Translations under genes and position numbers: made by a program
In this document: piece after piece, positions 34,338-46,863 of the stretch
How positions within the stretch are numbered: the first letter of the stretch is position 1
How the letters are laid out: each line of letters opens with the position of its first letter
Notes under the pieces: generated by a model
The model's input: the letters and a program-made list of their open reading frames with translations, nothing else
Told to the model about the DNA's origin: nothing
The model's database searches: none
NCBI GenBank assembly: GCA_038503065.1
Contig: JBCAMK010000006.1
Span: 1,488,001 to 1,552,000 of the forward strand
Length of the DNA stretch: 64,000 bases
Source: Paragyromitra xinjiangensis
Taxonomy: Eukaryota > Ascomycota > Pezizomycetes > Pezizales > Discinaceae
Reading direction: 5' to 3'

Positions 34338-37300
34338 CTATACAGATCGAGTATACTTCGCCTTTTCGATTTCGATCTCAGCTTGAAGCTTCCTTGTTCG
34401 GCGGAGAGCCTCATCCCTATTTATCCAAATTGTCAGGAACGAAAATTACTGATGGGAAAACTTCACAGCAGATTTTTTGTTTACCTTTCAGATTGTAGTT
34501 CCATGACCTCGATTTGTGCAAAGTTCATCTTTCCAACGACTTCCGCCATCTCATTGTCGGCTAGCACCAGAGCTGCTTCCAGTTCTTCAACTCGTTTCTC
34601 CAAGAATTCAATCCTCGAGGAATCCGGAATCGATTGTGGGTGTTTACGAAATCCCGCCCACTCCAGTTTCGGTGATCGCAAAAGCGGTGATTTCAGACCT
34701 AGCTGGGTTGGTGACTTCAAGGCAGATGATTTGAGCCTGCGAAGTTGTGTGGTATGGGTTTCCTTGAGTTGCCGAACTTCTTCCTCATGGCGAGCAACAG
34801 CTTCTTCGGTCTGCGTTTGAGCCTCAATGACCTTATCCTCCAAATCCCTGAGCCTGTCCTGAAGGTCGTTGATTTTCCGTGCTGACAATCTCTGATCCTC
34901 CTCTCCACGGTCAATCGCTTCCGCTAGCCTATCTCTTAATGCATTGTTCGACTCGAGTTGAATACAAACTTGCGCTGCCAATTCCCCAATCCTCTCTGCT
35001 GAAACTTTCAACTGCACACCAAGAACCCTTTCCTCGGTAAGCTGTCTCTTTTCGGCATCTTGAAGGGTCTCCGCACGTTTACGATATGCTTCTGCTTCGA
35101 CCTGAGCCTCATCTCGCTCTGCTTCGGCTTGGGCAACCGTCTGCCTAAGCTTTTCAATAGCTCGTTGTGATTCAAAATGTGCCTCTGAGAGACGTCGTTC
35201 GCGATCAGAGAGATCATCAGAAAGGTCATTTCCCTTGACCTCGAGCTCATCTAAACGCGCTAATGATCTTTCGTGGATGTCTTGAAGGTCATGGTAGGCT
35301 TGTTGGAGAGATAGCGATGTCTCTTCGCCGATGTGCTCGTGCTTCAGCTGCGAAACCTGTTTTGATAATCGTATATGAGAATCTCGAAGCTCGGTATGTC
35401 GGCTTACGAGAGAATCGTGTTCTTGAAGGAGGGTTCTTAAAGTAGCGGTTTCTTGTTCAGCTTTCTCCAAATCCATTTTCAATGTTCCCAGGCCTCGTTC
35501 ACACATATACTTCTGCTCCAATGCTTCGTCAGCCCGATGCCGTAATCGATCCATTTCCTTCCGTAGTGAAGTCATTTCTCGATCTTTGCCATAGCGTCTG
35601 TTAGACTGCTGTAACGCTTTGTCACGCTCTACTTCTAAAGCTTTTATCCTCTCCCTCGCTCTTTTGCTCTCAAACCTATGTCGCTCGTGTAGACTCTTGA
35701 GTGCAGTGTGCAAAGCATCTCGCTGCTCCTCAATATCTTTCACCTTCTCCACCAAAGATTCTTTATCCTTCAAACTCAATGGAAGAGGCGTGCTCGACTG
35801 TGCTAGAGTCGGTGATCCGAACATTGAGGAGGGTCGTGATAGTCGCACAGACTGGCGTGATGCTGAGACTTGAGTCCGCATGGCCGAAGCAGCTAAAGAG
35901 GCGTTCTCGCTTCGGAGGTTAAGCAACTCCTGCTGCATCCGTGAATGTTCTGCACTTTCAGTTCGAAGATTAAGTAATTCTTGCTGCATTCGTGAATGCT
36001 CATACTGAAGTTTCTGTAACTCTGAAGCCTCCGATTCTAACCCTTCAACACGAGCCCGTAACCGTGGGACGATCTCATCTCGCAGATTGTCCCGTTCATT
36101 CCGATGTTCCTCTAGTTCGCCTCGAAGAGCTGTAAGAAGATCTTCGTAATTCTCCTTCATTTGCCTCTCTTCTGCAAGTCTCCGCCGCGCCTCTTCTAGA
36201 GCAATCTCCAACTCCTTCAACCTCCCAGTCGAACCTGCGCTTAAGAATTGCGCACTTTCCCGCTAGGAACCAAGTTAATATCTAAACTCAATATGACAAA
36301 ACTCTTCACAGATTCCTTACCCTCGCAAATTGTTCCTCCAAATCCTTCACATGTAACTCAATTGCTTTTCTTCGTTGCCTCTCTTCTTGAACTTTATTCA
36401 CCATCTCTAGTCGTACTTTTGAGATTTGTTGCTCAGCTTTGCGGGTCATCTTTTCCACATCAACCTCCAGTTTAGTCTCTGCATCTAAATAGCGTGTTGA
36501 CGTTCCAGCGTCTGAGAAGTAGTCACTCGTTCGTTTCCCTTCACCATTGCGTTCCGCAGCTTCAGATTGTAATCGTTCTACCAGATCTTCTAGCTCCATT
36601 TCTCGACGAATCGAAGCAGCCAGATCTGCCGAGACTAGTCTTACTTCCTCTTCTATCGCCTCAACAGATGATGGCGTTGGGGGGACCATAGAAACCCCAG
36701 AATCAGAGTGGAGCCCGTCATTAAGAGCTGCATTGGCACGAGGTATATCAATTGCTGGGGGTATTGCTCTGGAAGGCGAAAAATACGGCGATGGGCCGGC
36801 GGTCTTCGGCGAAGGCGCAGGGGAGGGACCTCTTTCAGAGACCGAGGTGGATGGTGACCCAACTCCACCTTGCTCAGAAGTACTCCCCCATCGAAAGAAA
36901 GAGGTAAGCCTGGAACCAGGTGACCTTGGTTTTCCAATTTCATCATTTAGGTCGGATATCGATGGGGAGCGGCTACGGAATGGGACATCCGGAAGGTTTA
37001 GGTTCGCCGGAATTGTCGGTGACGAAGAAGCAGCCATTGTGGAAGCAGTGCGGCGATGCTGAGGGTTGAGTTGGTGACTGGTTTTATTCACTGAAGATTC
37101 GCTCCAGACTCTCGCATGGCTCGGATTCGGGCTTAAGGGAACGGAATAGAGGCGTGGGGTAGCAGACTGTATTCGAATGTCAACTTCACCATGTGAGTCG
37201 GCAACCCAACGGCCCTGCCCAATGTTGGGGGAGTCTCCGTGAGGGAATCTGGAGAAGATAATATACGTCAGAGGAATAGGTCTTCGGAACATGCCATGGA

Positions 37301-37638
37301 GCTTGGTTTGTTCCGTACCTGTCGAGATCCCGAATGACAAAACCGCCCTGGTCTAAGAGGGGGGAAGGCTCTGAGAGTGCTTGCTCCCTTCTATCTGCGC
37401 TGATGGTAGTATTGTGCCTGTTTAAAGCTTGCTGTAGTCCTGGTGACTGAGCAGGGGACTGGATACCGCCAGAAGAGTACACAGATGATGAACCGAAAGG
37501 AAGAGGCTTTCGACGAACGGGAGAGAAGGGGGAGAAAGGAGGAGATGTCAAGTGACTGTACGGTCTAGGGGGGGACTGGGGAGGTGGAGGCGGAAGAGGT
37601 AATTGATTCTGGAACGTAGACGGGCCGTGGATACTCAT
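34338..37638 (-). CDS. Long coiled-coil protein ('M protein repeat'-like, filamentous fungi)
   Basis: Four exons on the minus strand: 37319-37638, 36321-37248, 34485-36262 and 34338-34416, giving 1,034 residues. The N-terminus is Pro/Ser-rich (PLPPPPPQSPPRPY, SPPFSPFSPVRRKP). A conserved GQGRWVADSHGEVDIR stretch and FFRWGSTSE follow, then from about residue 250 almost uninterrupted heptad-rich coiled coil (ELEDLVERLQSEAAERN, KELEIALEEARRRLAEE, repeated HSRMQQELLNLR). The basic, Arg-rich tail ends KYTRSV. The function is unknown; comparable proteins are annotated 'M protein repeat' in aspergilli, and a scaffold or septum/cytoskeleton-linked role is inference. ATG 37638 was chosen over an in-frame TTG upstream. 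A tandem duplication of MQQELLNLR within the coil is visible near 35930-35990. Confidence 0.85.
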
Positions 37639-39351
37639 GATTCCAGGTAGGACGAGGAGCACACGCGAAGTCAATGCTTTTCTTCACTGTTTTTGGTAGA
37701 GACTCGACAGTCAGCGCACCGGCAGAGCAGAACGGGAAATGTATAAAAATGTGTAGCTGTATGTATCGAGGAGAAAAGGGGTCTATGCTTGTGGGGAAGC
37801 GTAATAAGGAAGACTCGGAAAAGAGACAGAAAAAACTAGAACACAGCGCGCTAGGAATATTGGAAGAAATGGGAGGGTCCAATCACCTGCACAGACTAGA
37901 TCAAATCTAGAGGCCGTCTTCGGCAGCCCGAGCAGATTAATAAATTGTGAAGTGAACAATGAATGGGCGGTGAGCCTCCAGGGACAAGGGGCAAGGTGAA
38001 GAGCGAAGAATCGAAATGGAGATGTTGTTATTTCTTGCCAATATTAGCTCCCCGTATCGGCTGCAGTCCTTGCCGATGGGTCCTCTCTAGATATTTGTAT
38101 CCTGCGAGAGCAATACAAAGAAATATGCAATGAGATGGTGAAGACGGATTGCCCTGTAGTTAATGGATGAGATAGGTAAGTTCTGTTTATCCTAAATATC
38201 ATGTGCGTAACCTGCGCTGTATCAGCCTCGAGCAACTACTAATATCGAGCGCCAGAATATGTACATAAGTCGACGATCTCGATCCTAAACTTTTCGAGGA
38301 CTCAGGAACAGGAAGCGGTGCTGTCAGAACTTTGGTGATTGCTGTCTCGGATCTAGGCCAGTACTTTTGGTTGCTCACCAAATGGCGCCCGGTGCTTCAC
38401 TCATTCACCAACCATCTGGCAAGGGTAATCGGCGCTAAGGCTTGTTTGGGCTGCTCCAACTCCCAGCGTGGGGCGCTTGCTCGTGGCGCCGAAGATACGT
38501 TGGTTTGTGTGCACCACAATCGCCCTTGATAAGATTGCTACCATAATAGCCAGCTCCTCCAGAGGAAGAAGAGAGTAGAGCCGATGGAGATAAATAGTTT
38601 CATGGCCTATTATTTCCAGCCATCTGAAAGGATAGGCTTGGGCGAGATATCGCAAATGGTGCGACGTTGAGAATGCTCGTGATGACCGGAATGGAGTGTG
38701 GTGGCATGCGTGGTCTTAGCTTCACGGTTTCTGTACCCCTGAATCTAGCCTCATGCCGACTAGGTTTCGGCGATCAACTTCTTTAGGACTTCTGTAGGAT
38801 TGCGATTGGCTTTGGCCAGAGACTTCCCTTCCAAGCAATATGGCGCTGGCGACTGTGGTCCATCTCATACAGTGGATTGATTCCTCAGAGGGTAGATAGA
38901 TAATAATAGAGAGTGCTTCGGTTGCAAGAGGGAATTCAAAACATAAATCTTCAGGCGTAACAGAGCGACTTTATTGGTTTCAAATTATGCTTCAAAGTTA
39001 CCCTCAGCTCAAGTCGCTCACATGTTCTCTTACCCAAATACTTTGAATTGAGTATTTTTACTTTTCCCGGGTAGAGTTTGTCTGCCGGTACTTCGCTGAC
39101 GTTTGAAGTAGGCTTACATAGTATGCAGAATGCAGAACCTACGAGACTCGGAGTGTCTCACCCAGAAACACTGGCTGGGCATGAGACTAGGCGTGCTGTT
39201 GGGGAATGATACTTTGGGGTTAGGGTAGTTCCACAGAACGCGACTTCACGCGAACCCCGCGTCAACGAACAAAGGAAATGTACATGTATGTATTTATGGT
39301 TTCTATGCGTTCTCGTTTCAAAAGTCAGATAACTCGTTCACCTCCATCATC
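37639..39351. other. Intergenic between divergent coiled-coil and SLD3 genes
   Basis: This 1.7-kb divergent region holds no supported gene. Frames of up to about 84 codons exist but none resembles a protein family. The promoters of both flanking genes must lie here. Confidence 0.5.
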
Positions 39352-42104
39352 ATGGCATCTTCTACTCCTAACTATAACGATGATTCTCTTGCTATCCCTG
39401 ATATGACCGTCGGGCCACTGATATTAGCTTCGCGGAAGAGAAAGCGTGACGATGAGAAAACTGTGCTTGGGGGCTCTTTCGTCATAAAGGTAACTCTACA
39501 AAAGTCACCCAGCTATCTCCCTTCATGGCCCCAGAATTCTATTACTTCAAGTTGCTCAAGGTCATTGAAACATAGCCACACACCTCCTCGGTTTTTGACT
39601 CTTCTGTCAAGCTCACTCCTGCCGTCGTCCTCCCACGCTCCTACATCCCACTCCAATGGCTTGCAGGCCACCCATCACGTCTATTTTCCATACCAACCCA
39701 CCTACCAGCGCTAGATACTCCAGGAAACGTTCTCGTCGTGAAAGCGGAGGGGGAGCGACAGCTAGTGGCCGTAGAAAAGGTCAACGATGGTGTCTACACA
39801 TTGTGTAAGCTATCAACACAGTTGAAAATGAAAGATGTTAGAAAAACATTCGCGCAGGCCAAAAAATCGCGCCAAAACCTCGGGAGCTTCGGTTGTATAG
39901 GTTCAGTGCTAGGGACGTTAGGCTCTGAATGGTGGTCGGATCTTGCAGTCCCAGATTTTTCTATCGAAACCCCATGTGTTTCGGAATCTACGATAAAATT
40001 TACCATGGGTTTAGATAATCATGATACCGGGCCTCCCTCACAGCAAGTGTATTTCCTTTTGTTCTCCTCACGCTGAGCTAACACTAATTTTATACCGTAG
40101 GTCCCCATACATAAACATGACACCATCTCCCCTAGTAGCCACTGGTGCTAGCCCAGAAAGACTAGAAACTTTCAAAGAACCTACTTTGGCGGACACCTTG
40201 GAGAAAACTGGGGCACAATATTTCAAGACCCTCTATATTGCCAAAGTACTCCTCATTCACCCTCGAGCTTAGTGAGAATCTGCTAATTCTTCAGACATCT
40301 CTGGCATACTTCGCGAAATCCACCCTATCGCGAGCCCGGGTCGCTATGCAGCAAGAGAATATGCTAATGCCATTGCCAAACTCCGGAAGCAAGTTGCGTG
40401 CTTTTTTGATGGAGATGTACCTACCTTTTGATAAGATGGATATAAAATATCGAAAATCAATCCCTCAAATTGCTACGGAAGATCAAGTGGAGGACATGTC
40501 AGTGTTTAAGCCTGGCGAGGAGATGTATGTACAGCAGTGGAGACTTTCTACATGGCAAGAGAAACTAGTACAGGCCAGTGACCCAACGCTGAAGTGTAAG
40601 GTAGAGGAGTTGAAAATTCGAGAGTAAGTTTCCTGAAGAGCACAGGTTTGATTTCATACTCACGCGATTTAGGACTGAGTTACAGATCATCATTTTGCTC
40701 GAGGTATTGGCACTAGAGCGGGAGCAAACAACATCAACAAAAGAATCGGCAAACGAAAATATAAGAAGTAAGTCCAAAATTGCGGGTAAAAAGAGAAGGA
40801 AGCAAAAACAAAAGACTGGAGTACCAGACCCAAAGCTATTGCTGGATCTACTCGTTGATCGTCTTTGTATTTGGAGGTCTATTGGCTCGGGTACCGATAG
40901 GTTGGAAGAAGACTCCTCCGATCAGAAGAAAATTATGGATCGAGAACATGATCACCTCAAACATTTTTGTGTGGAAGTCGTTTTAGCCTTTTACGCATCA
41001 AGGCTCCCAGAAGAATGTGCATCCATTAACAAAAAATGTGGTGGCTCCAGCTCAAGACAAGGTTTTGATTTACCAAACCAAGCAGGAGCGAAGAAAGCTA
41101 GACGCTCCACAAAGACACACACTCTTTTGCGGCCTATTACTACACCAACTGCCTCTAGCACCAGGGAAGCAAGTGTGGATACTCTAGCAGCTCTCGTCGC
41201 AGCTGGCTCGAGGGGAACTGTTCGTGGGGGGACACTCAATTCGAAGAGTTTTGCAAAGAGGGAGGTGCAAATCAGCTCCAGGGGTGGGCAACAGAAGAAG
41301 GTGGATGAGGAGCTTAAAGAAGCCATTGATGTTCTGAAGAAGCCGAATCGCACTGCTGTTGCGTCCGAACTGGTCGATGAGTCTGCCAAAAGGCTCTCTC
41401 AAAGTAGGTTACACGCAGTATATCCTTCTAATAACATGATTGCTAACTATTTCCCAGAGTTCAAAAAAACAACCAGAAACCCACTAGCAAAGGTTCAGGT
41501 CATGGCCACTCCAAAACGGAGGAGGACAATCTCGCTCAGGCATCAAAATCTTCCCTCTGTAGTCGAAGATGCAACTGAACCAAGTTCGCACGACCCATTT
41601 GATGTACCTCAAGCCCCAAATTCGAGAACACGATGTGACGTTCCAGCAACTCCGCTCCGACGAAACGGACTTACACGGGGTTTTGATACAATCCCTCCCA
41701 CCAACCCACTTGGGCCGGCGGAAGACCGGGGACCGCCTGTCTCCTATCCCATTTCGGGAGGATTTACAACGCCTCAGAAGAAGCCGCACCGTTTGACAGG
41801 TACCAACTTGGGATCTAGTAATTTCATCTTATCAACTATCAAAGCCCGGGAGATACTTCACCGATCACCTCCACAGCCTGCTGCGCCATTAGTAGCCCCA
41901 ACGTCCGCACCGCAGAATCCCTTCCGCCCGATGGATGATATCTCATCACCTGTGGGTGGAGTGAGGCTTTTTAATGATGATGCCGTAGGCGAGACGCCAT
42001 CTAAGCCCACAACCATTCCTGCGATGCTAAAGATAGCTGCAGATGGGAGGAGAGAAATTTCCATCTATGACAGCTTAGGATGGGATGATGATTATGATTC
42101 GTAA
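39352..42104 (+). CDS. SLD3: DNA replication initiation factor Sld3
   Basis: Sld3 brings Cdc45 to the MCM helicase at origins and, once phosphorylated by CDK, binds Dpb11. Six exons: 39352-39489, 39576-40048, 40101-40245, 40295-40623, 40673-41403 and 41458-42104, giving 820 residues. The N-terminus GGSFVIKPHTSSVFDSSVKL with VVLPRSYIPLQWL and the Cdc45-binding middle domain (TSLAYFAKSTLSRARVAM, ETELQIIILLEVLALE, LLLDLLVDRLCIW, HFCVEVVLAFYASRLPEEC) match the fungal Sld3 pattern. The C-terminal half is disordered and basic with several S/T-P sites (MATPKRRR, ATPLRRNG), as expected for CDK targets. The fifth intron (54 nt, CTAAC branch) is a multiple of three and stop-free, so retention would add 18 residues without a frame change. 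Confidence 0.88.
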
Positions 42105-42490
42105 ATTAACGTTTCTTACTTCTGTTGTATTATTGTCAGTGTATGGCCTTCAACGGTGTCCATATGAGCTCTGTGTTCGTCAAAGTTTGAGCGTTCGTAT
42201 ATACATTGGTGTTGGTTTTTGGAATAAAAATAATCTTCTGAAACGCAAAAAAACCGCCGGGTACCAATACAGTAGGCGGCTCACTTGCCCAAAGCCGTTT
42301 TCAACCACCTAGATAGTTCTCTGGCTGGAGGAATGCTAACTTATATCCCGATTCCTGAGACCTTCGTCAAGGTGGATTTCTTCAAGACATTTATGAACAC
42401 TTGCAAAAAAATTTGTACACTGCTCTCCAAGCGCTACGGCCATCTTCTCCACCATAGGTAACCTCAATCGTGTTCCAGCAAGGAAATATA
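42105..42490. other. Convergent 3' intergenic region
   Basis: 386 bp between the SLD3 and NDUFS5 stops with no gene. An A-rich tract at 42235-42252 may serve 3' end formation. Confidence 0.5.
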
Positions 42491-43054
42491 CTACTTCGAG
42501 CCTAATAACCCCAGACTTTTAACATCTGTTTCACCTTCTGGCCGCCTATTAAAATCAGGGTCAGACTTGGCCCGACGTATATATGCGGCTTGAATAGCCT
42601 TTGTTTTCGCGATCTAGGCAATTGCAAGAGTGATATTAGCACTTCCCGGCGCCCCGTTACGGTTACCAGGGGTGGGAAACCCGCTTCCCTCGTCCCAACC
42701 TCACAAGTACGCAACTGACGAAATGAATATACTCACTTCCTTCTTGTGGTGAAGACACTCATAGTAGTCATCGCGCTGAGGGATACACTTCCACTTTCCC
42801 TCGTCACTGGAGGAGTTTGTGTTCATAACATAGCAAGCCAGGAGATCTTGCCAGAAAGGAAAGCACTGAAGTAACAAATTGTCAATATAAGCCCAGTATG
42901 TGCATGTAGAGAACAACCCACTCTGCTAACACCTATATAAAAGTCTCATTAGTTTCCGCTTCCATTATGAGCGGGTGGGGGATGGGAGGGGTTTCTCGAG
43001 ATGCGGAGGGGAGAGGTAAGACGCACCGCCGTGAAGACCGTAGCCAGAGGCCAT
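42491..43054 (-). CDS. NDUFS5: Mitochondrial complex I subunit NDUFS5 (15-kDa, twin CX9C)
   Basis: Small accessory subunit on the intermembrane-space side of NADH:ubiquinone oxidoreductase. Four exons on the minus strand: 43027-43054, 42922-42932, 42737-42865 and 42491-42613, giving 96 residues. The protein starts MASGYGLHGGVSRCFPFWQ and contains the twin CX9C motif (C14-C24 and C40-C50), DDYYECLHHKKE, and the family ending SLGLLGSK. Exon 2 is only 11 nt. It supplies GVSR between the two glycines and CFPFWQ, uses GT-AG borders on both sides, and is needed to keep the frame. The gene is divergent from the ML-domain gene with 362 bp between starts. Confidence 0.9.
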
Positions 43055-43416
43055 GATGTTTTGTATCCAGCAGGTATCAAAGTCACAACAATATGAAGAC
43101 TGTAACGGCAATTAGGTCCCAAGTCGCGGTTGAGGGAATGGGGTTGAGAAAAGTCGGGTGGGCTAAAAAGCTGCCTATCGCGGTTCGGTTGCCCAGAAGC
43201 TGCAGGAAAGCGATATTGCTGTGGCGTCACAGGTCATGCTTTGGTTGCCTTCCCAGCCTCTCTTCCAGGATAATTGCGTAGTTACCCGCGGCCTCCTCTC
43301 CCCATCCCCAACTTGAAGTAATACATCTGACTCTCACCTCTTTCGCTTCTCCTCCTCCTCACTTATACTCTTATCCTTTTATACCAGCAGCCCCTCGAAA
43401 TATCCCCCAGTTCACC
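43055..43416. promoter_or_regulatory. Shared divergent promoter region
   Basis: Both start codons face away from this 362-bp region, so the NDUFS5 and ML-domain promoters are here. The side next to the ML-domain gene has a long pyrimidine-rich tract (43290-43380) followed by CTTATACTC and TTTTATACC, possible TATA-like boxes. No specific operator is recognised. Confidence 0.45.
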
Positions 43417-44126
43417 ATGAAACTCTCCGTTGCCCTCCCTCTAATCTCCCTTTTTGTCACTTCTGCCACTGCCTCGAGCCTATTCCAGCAGCTTGCTGGC
43501 GGTGTCGTCGATGTGAAGACTGGTGGTGCAAAAGTCCCTGGAGAATCCCCTCTTTATCACTGCGGATCTACTTCTGGTGACATCCTCACCATTGATAAAG
43601 TCGATTTGGTCCCGAACCCACCTGTTCCGTACGTCTCTTCCACCATCTAACATAGTAGATACTAACTTGGTCTTAGCGGTCAATCTCTCACGATTGAAGC
43701 TTCTGGAACTCTCCACAGGACTGTCGAAAAAGGCGCCCAAGTTGAAGTTACAGTCAAATATGGCCTTATCACCCTCATAAAAGAGACGCTTGACCTCTGT
43801 GACCATGTTGGTGAGGTTGACCTTGAATGTCCAATCAAAAAGGACAAACTTGTCCTCACAAAGGTGGTCGATATCCCAAAACAAGTTCCTCCCGTAAGTG
43901 CCCTGCCCTGCCTCTAATCCTGATATTGATTTAGTATTATTCTCCCCAAAAAATCACAACAAATCTCTACCCTCGTAATACGTCTCATCCCTATATCTGA
44001 ATATCACTAGTCCCTTTTTAACATAACCTCGTATAATAGGGAAAGTACAATGTTGCTGCCAATGCATATCTCGAAGATGGGGATTGTATTACGTGTTTGG
44101 TCGGCCAAGTTTTCTTCACCCGCTAA
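43417..44126 (+). CDS. NPC2: ML-domain phosphatidylglycerol/phosphatidylinositol transfer protein (NPC2-like)
   Basis: Secreted or vacuolar lipid carrier of the NPC2/ML family. Three exons: 43417-43628, 43677-43893 and 44040-44126, giving 171 residues. The first 19 residues are a signal peptide (KLSVALPLISLFVTSATA). The mature part has the ML layout: YHCGSTSGDILTIDKVDLVPNPP, GQSLTIEASGTL, VEVTVKYGLITLI, DLCDHVG, DLECPIKKDKLVLTKVVDIP and a final GKYNVAANAYLEDGDCITCLVGQVFF. The cysteines expected for the domain's disulphides are present. Introns are 48 and 146 nt, the first with an ACTAAC branch site. The frame is intact. Confidence 0.92.
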
Positions 44127-45751
44127 AACGCTAGGCCACAATATCCGAGCGGAGTCATACGTATCAATATATCTTGGGATGATGTATTTAATGTGGGGCA
44201 CGAGATGAAACAGCGAGAACCACTAGATAGTTGTGTTCTTTACTCTAATTGCCCTTTTTTGCCTTTTTACCTCTTTTGTCTTGTCACGTTCAATTTCTTT
44301 ATATGACACGGTGATTGTTTTTCTACTTTGTTCTTGACCTATTCTTCTTAAAATGAGGATACCTTCCATGTTCCGTTCGCTTGTAGCAAATCTGATGCAT
44401 ACATAGCTGCTGAGGCGCATGAATCCAACGGAAACCCATATTAACTAATGAAGTACATTGCCATTTTAATGAGCGGTACGTTGTGCTAAAGATTTTAGCG
44501 GTGCTAATCGGAGTCGCAGCTTGCCACCTCCAACCCTTGTATCAGCCATCGTACGAAACCTACCAAATACATGGTGGAAGTCACAGAGGAAGCCAAAAAG
44601 CGGCGGGACGCGTTACCGCATGATTTCCTTAGAATTGCGCGCTCTGTCGTAGTCTTCACCACGAGTATTCCAACCAGTAATCCATTTACATCGTGGGTCC
44701 GAAGGTTGACCACTTATCTACCGTAAAACCATAAACACCCCCACCAAATCTACCCAAAGTGCAGATCTGAATCTTGGCAGGGGGTTTTAACCCTGCAAGG
44801 CACATGTAGTTCGTATGTAGGTCTAACTAGGCAAATACTTCCTACAGATATGGTTATATGCCCTGGGAAGAAAAATAGCCGCTAAGAATATATGTAGGTA
44901 TCATCCTATTCTAGCATAATATCGTCGCTGTGGTTTTGAGAGGCCGCCCTTGGTGTGTGGCTATGTTTTCTATTTTCGTTATGAGAATATCGAGTGATAT
45001 CATGTGAAGAAAAAAAAACTAGCGATTTTAGCTTTTGTGGTACATATCCCAAAGGCATATGCATATTTTAACCTCTGTTTACCCCAACATGTTTAGTTAC
45101 AGAAAAGGAACTTGCAGGGTTAACGGGGAAATTCATCTACAAGCTATACAAATCACAGAGATAGGATTTGCTCTTTCTTTTTATATTTTCTTCACATGAT
45201 TCTACGTATCCAGATATCGAGCCCAGCTGCAGACTCCAAAAGCAGCAACTAAAGCGTGCCCACGGTGAATCGTAATGGATGCATTTACGCATAGTAATTG
45301 CTTCATTGGTCAGGCGAATGAGAAATAACAAGCTGGTTGAACTCGGGTTAATATCCGTCTCCGCTAAGACACTCCACTTTCCTATATTAATTTTGGAAAT
45401 ATTCATCGTTCAAATGCCCCCAGATGCTAGTGAATGCCATGCCTAAGGAAATTAAAAGCTAAAATGTGTGAGAAGGGGAGCAAAACAAAGCTTGTTACTA
45501 CTGTGCGTACTCCCCTTTGATGTAAATTAAATCCACAATCCACTAGGGATGGCCCTAGAGGATACTCTTTCCTGGGAAAAATGGAAAAACAATGCCCTTT
45601 CCCGTCTAGTAACAATAATTTTCTCCGAAGGATTCATTTGTTAAGGGCCGAGTTTGCTTTACACTCAAATCACGTGTTTAATAATATGTAAAGAAGGAAG
45701 AAAAAGAAAGTCGAAAAGCCTATGTTGTCTCATAGATTTCAAGTATTTTTT
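44127..45751. other. Convergent intergenic region
   Basis: No gene in 1.6 kb between the ML-domain stop and the Mpv17-family stop. It is AT-rich with only short frames in all readings and shows no evident repeat. Confidence 0.5.
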
Positions 45752-46863
45752 TCAGAGTTCTGTCGTGTCGTTTGAAAGGGAGAGATAAGTGGTCCATGCG
45801 ATACCGATAGTAGATGCAAATGGCTATACTAATTGTTAGTATGGCGCATACACTGGGATGAGAGGGAGACAGACCAATTGTAATGCGAGAGGGACCAGCC
45901 TGAAGTTTATTATCTGCACAGCGGGCCAAACGAGATAGTTCATTTTTCTATTGTACGGGTTAGCGTATATTAATGCCGAATGAAGAAAAGACACTTACAA
46001 CGCAGAAGTATAGACCATGCTAAATTTTCGCATAACTGCTTTTTTCCCACCTCCTTCCGCCAGTGTCATGTAAATGAAGAAAATTGCCAAAGCTATACGT
46101 ATTGTTGTTAGTGGGAGTGAGCGGTATTTTTTTCGGAGGCTTGGACTTATAGGATTACAGATAGGGGTAAAAATCAGCTGGTCTGAAGCAACGCGCAACA
46201 ACGCGGGGCCAGTCTGGCTCTCTGTTGTGACAGGGAAGATTTCCGAGAGGAAACCGAACCATGTAAACGTGATAGGTGCCATGAGAAAGCCTATGCCGGA
46301 ATGATTTAGTTGATTTCTACTTTCATTCGTAGCTGGGAGTCAAGCCACATACCCCATGCCATGAATCTGACTAATCTCTCAAAGTCGAAGCCGGTCGAGG
46401 CACCGGTAAGATCCCCTCGATGGCTGGGGAGAGGGCCCTTTTCGCTCAAATCGTGGATCTCTATCGAGATGCCATCCCTTTTACTGGAGTCTAGAGGTTT
46501 CCTAAGAGCTTTTGCCCGTATGGAGGATACAGTTTGAGCAATGGTGTCCGCTACTCCATGAAGTATCTATTGCCAACGAGGTTTACGGCGTCAGCTTTTA
46601 GTTATCTCGTCGCATTCTCAGGGGCCACTGAGGGAATGAAGTCTGACCGAGTTCGTAATCATCATTGTCAAGACTGGTTTTGAGGCGAAATGCAGATCGA
46701 ATCGAAAAGCCAAAAAAGCAAGACCAGCCATCTCAGTGAGCAGTACAATAACATTCATCAGGGGCTGTGAAAAGTTATACATTCTATATATCAGCAATTG
46801 CCGTGGTTTAAGGATAGAGTTGATAGTAGCATCAGGAGAAACAAGCGCACCACACGACCACAT
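45752..46863 (-). CDS. Mpv17/PMP22-family integral membrane protein
   Basis: Four-helix membrane protein of the Mpv17/PMP22 family, found in the mitochondrial inner or peroxisomal membrane. Six exons on the minus strand: 46648-46863, 46353-46566, 46159-46290, 45999-46092, 45875-45947 and 45752-45823, giving 266 residues. The core matches the family: FASKPVLTMMITNSILHGVADTIAQ, FDFERLVRFMAWGFLMAPI, LRVASDQLIFTPI, FFIYMTLAEGG, NYLVWPAVQIINFRLVPL and FASTIGIAWTTYLSLS. A fungal-specific insert with many charges lies between helices 1 and 2. The N-terminal exon before the KPVLT motif is poorly conserved; ATG 46863 follows an in-frame stop, but a downstream Met could be used. Organelle assignment is not decided by the sequence. 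Confidence 0.85.

Noticed and set aside
37674..38655. Short frames between the coiled-coil and SLD3 genes
   Set aside because: None exceeds about 84 codons, none has a recognisable motif, and overlapping frames on both strands are equally open.
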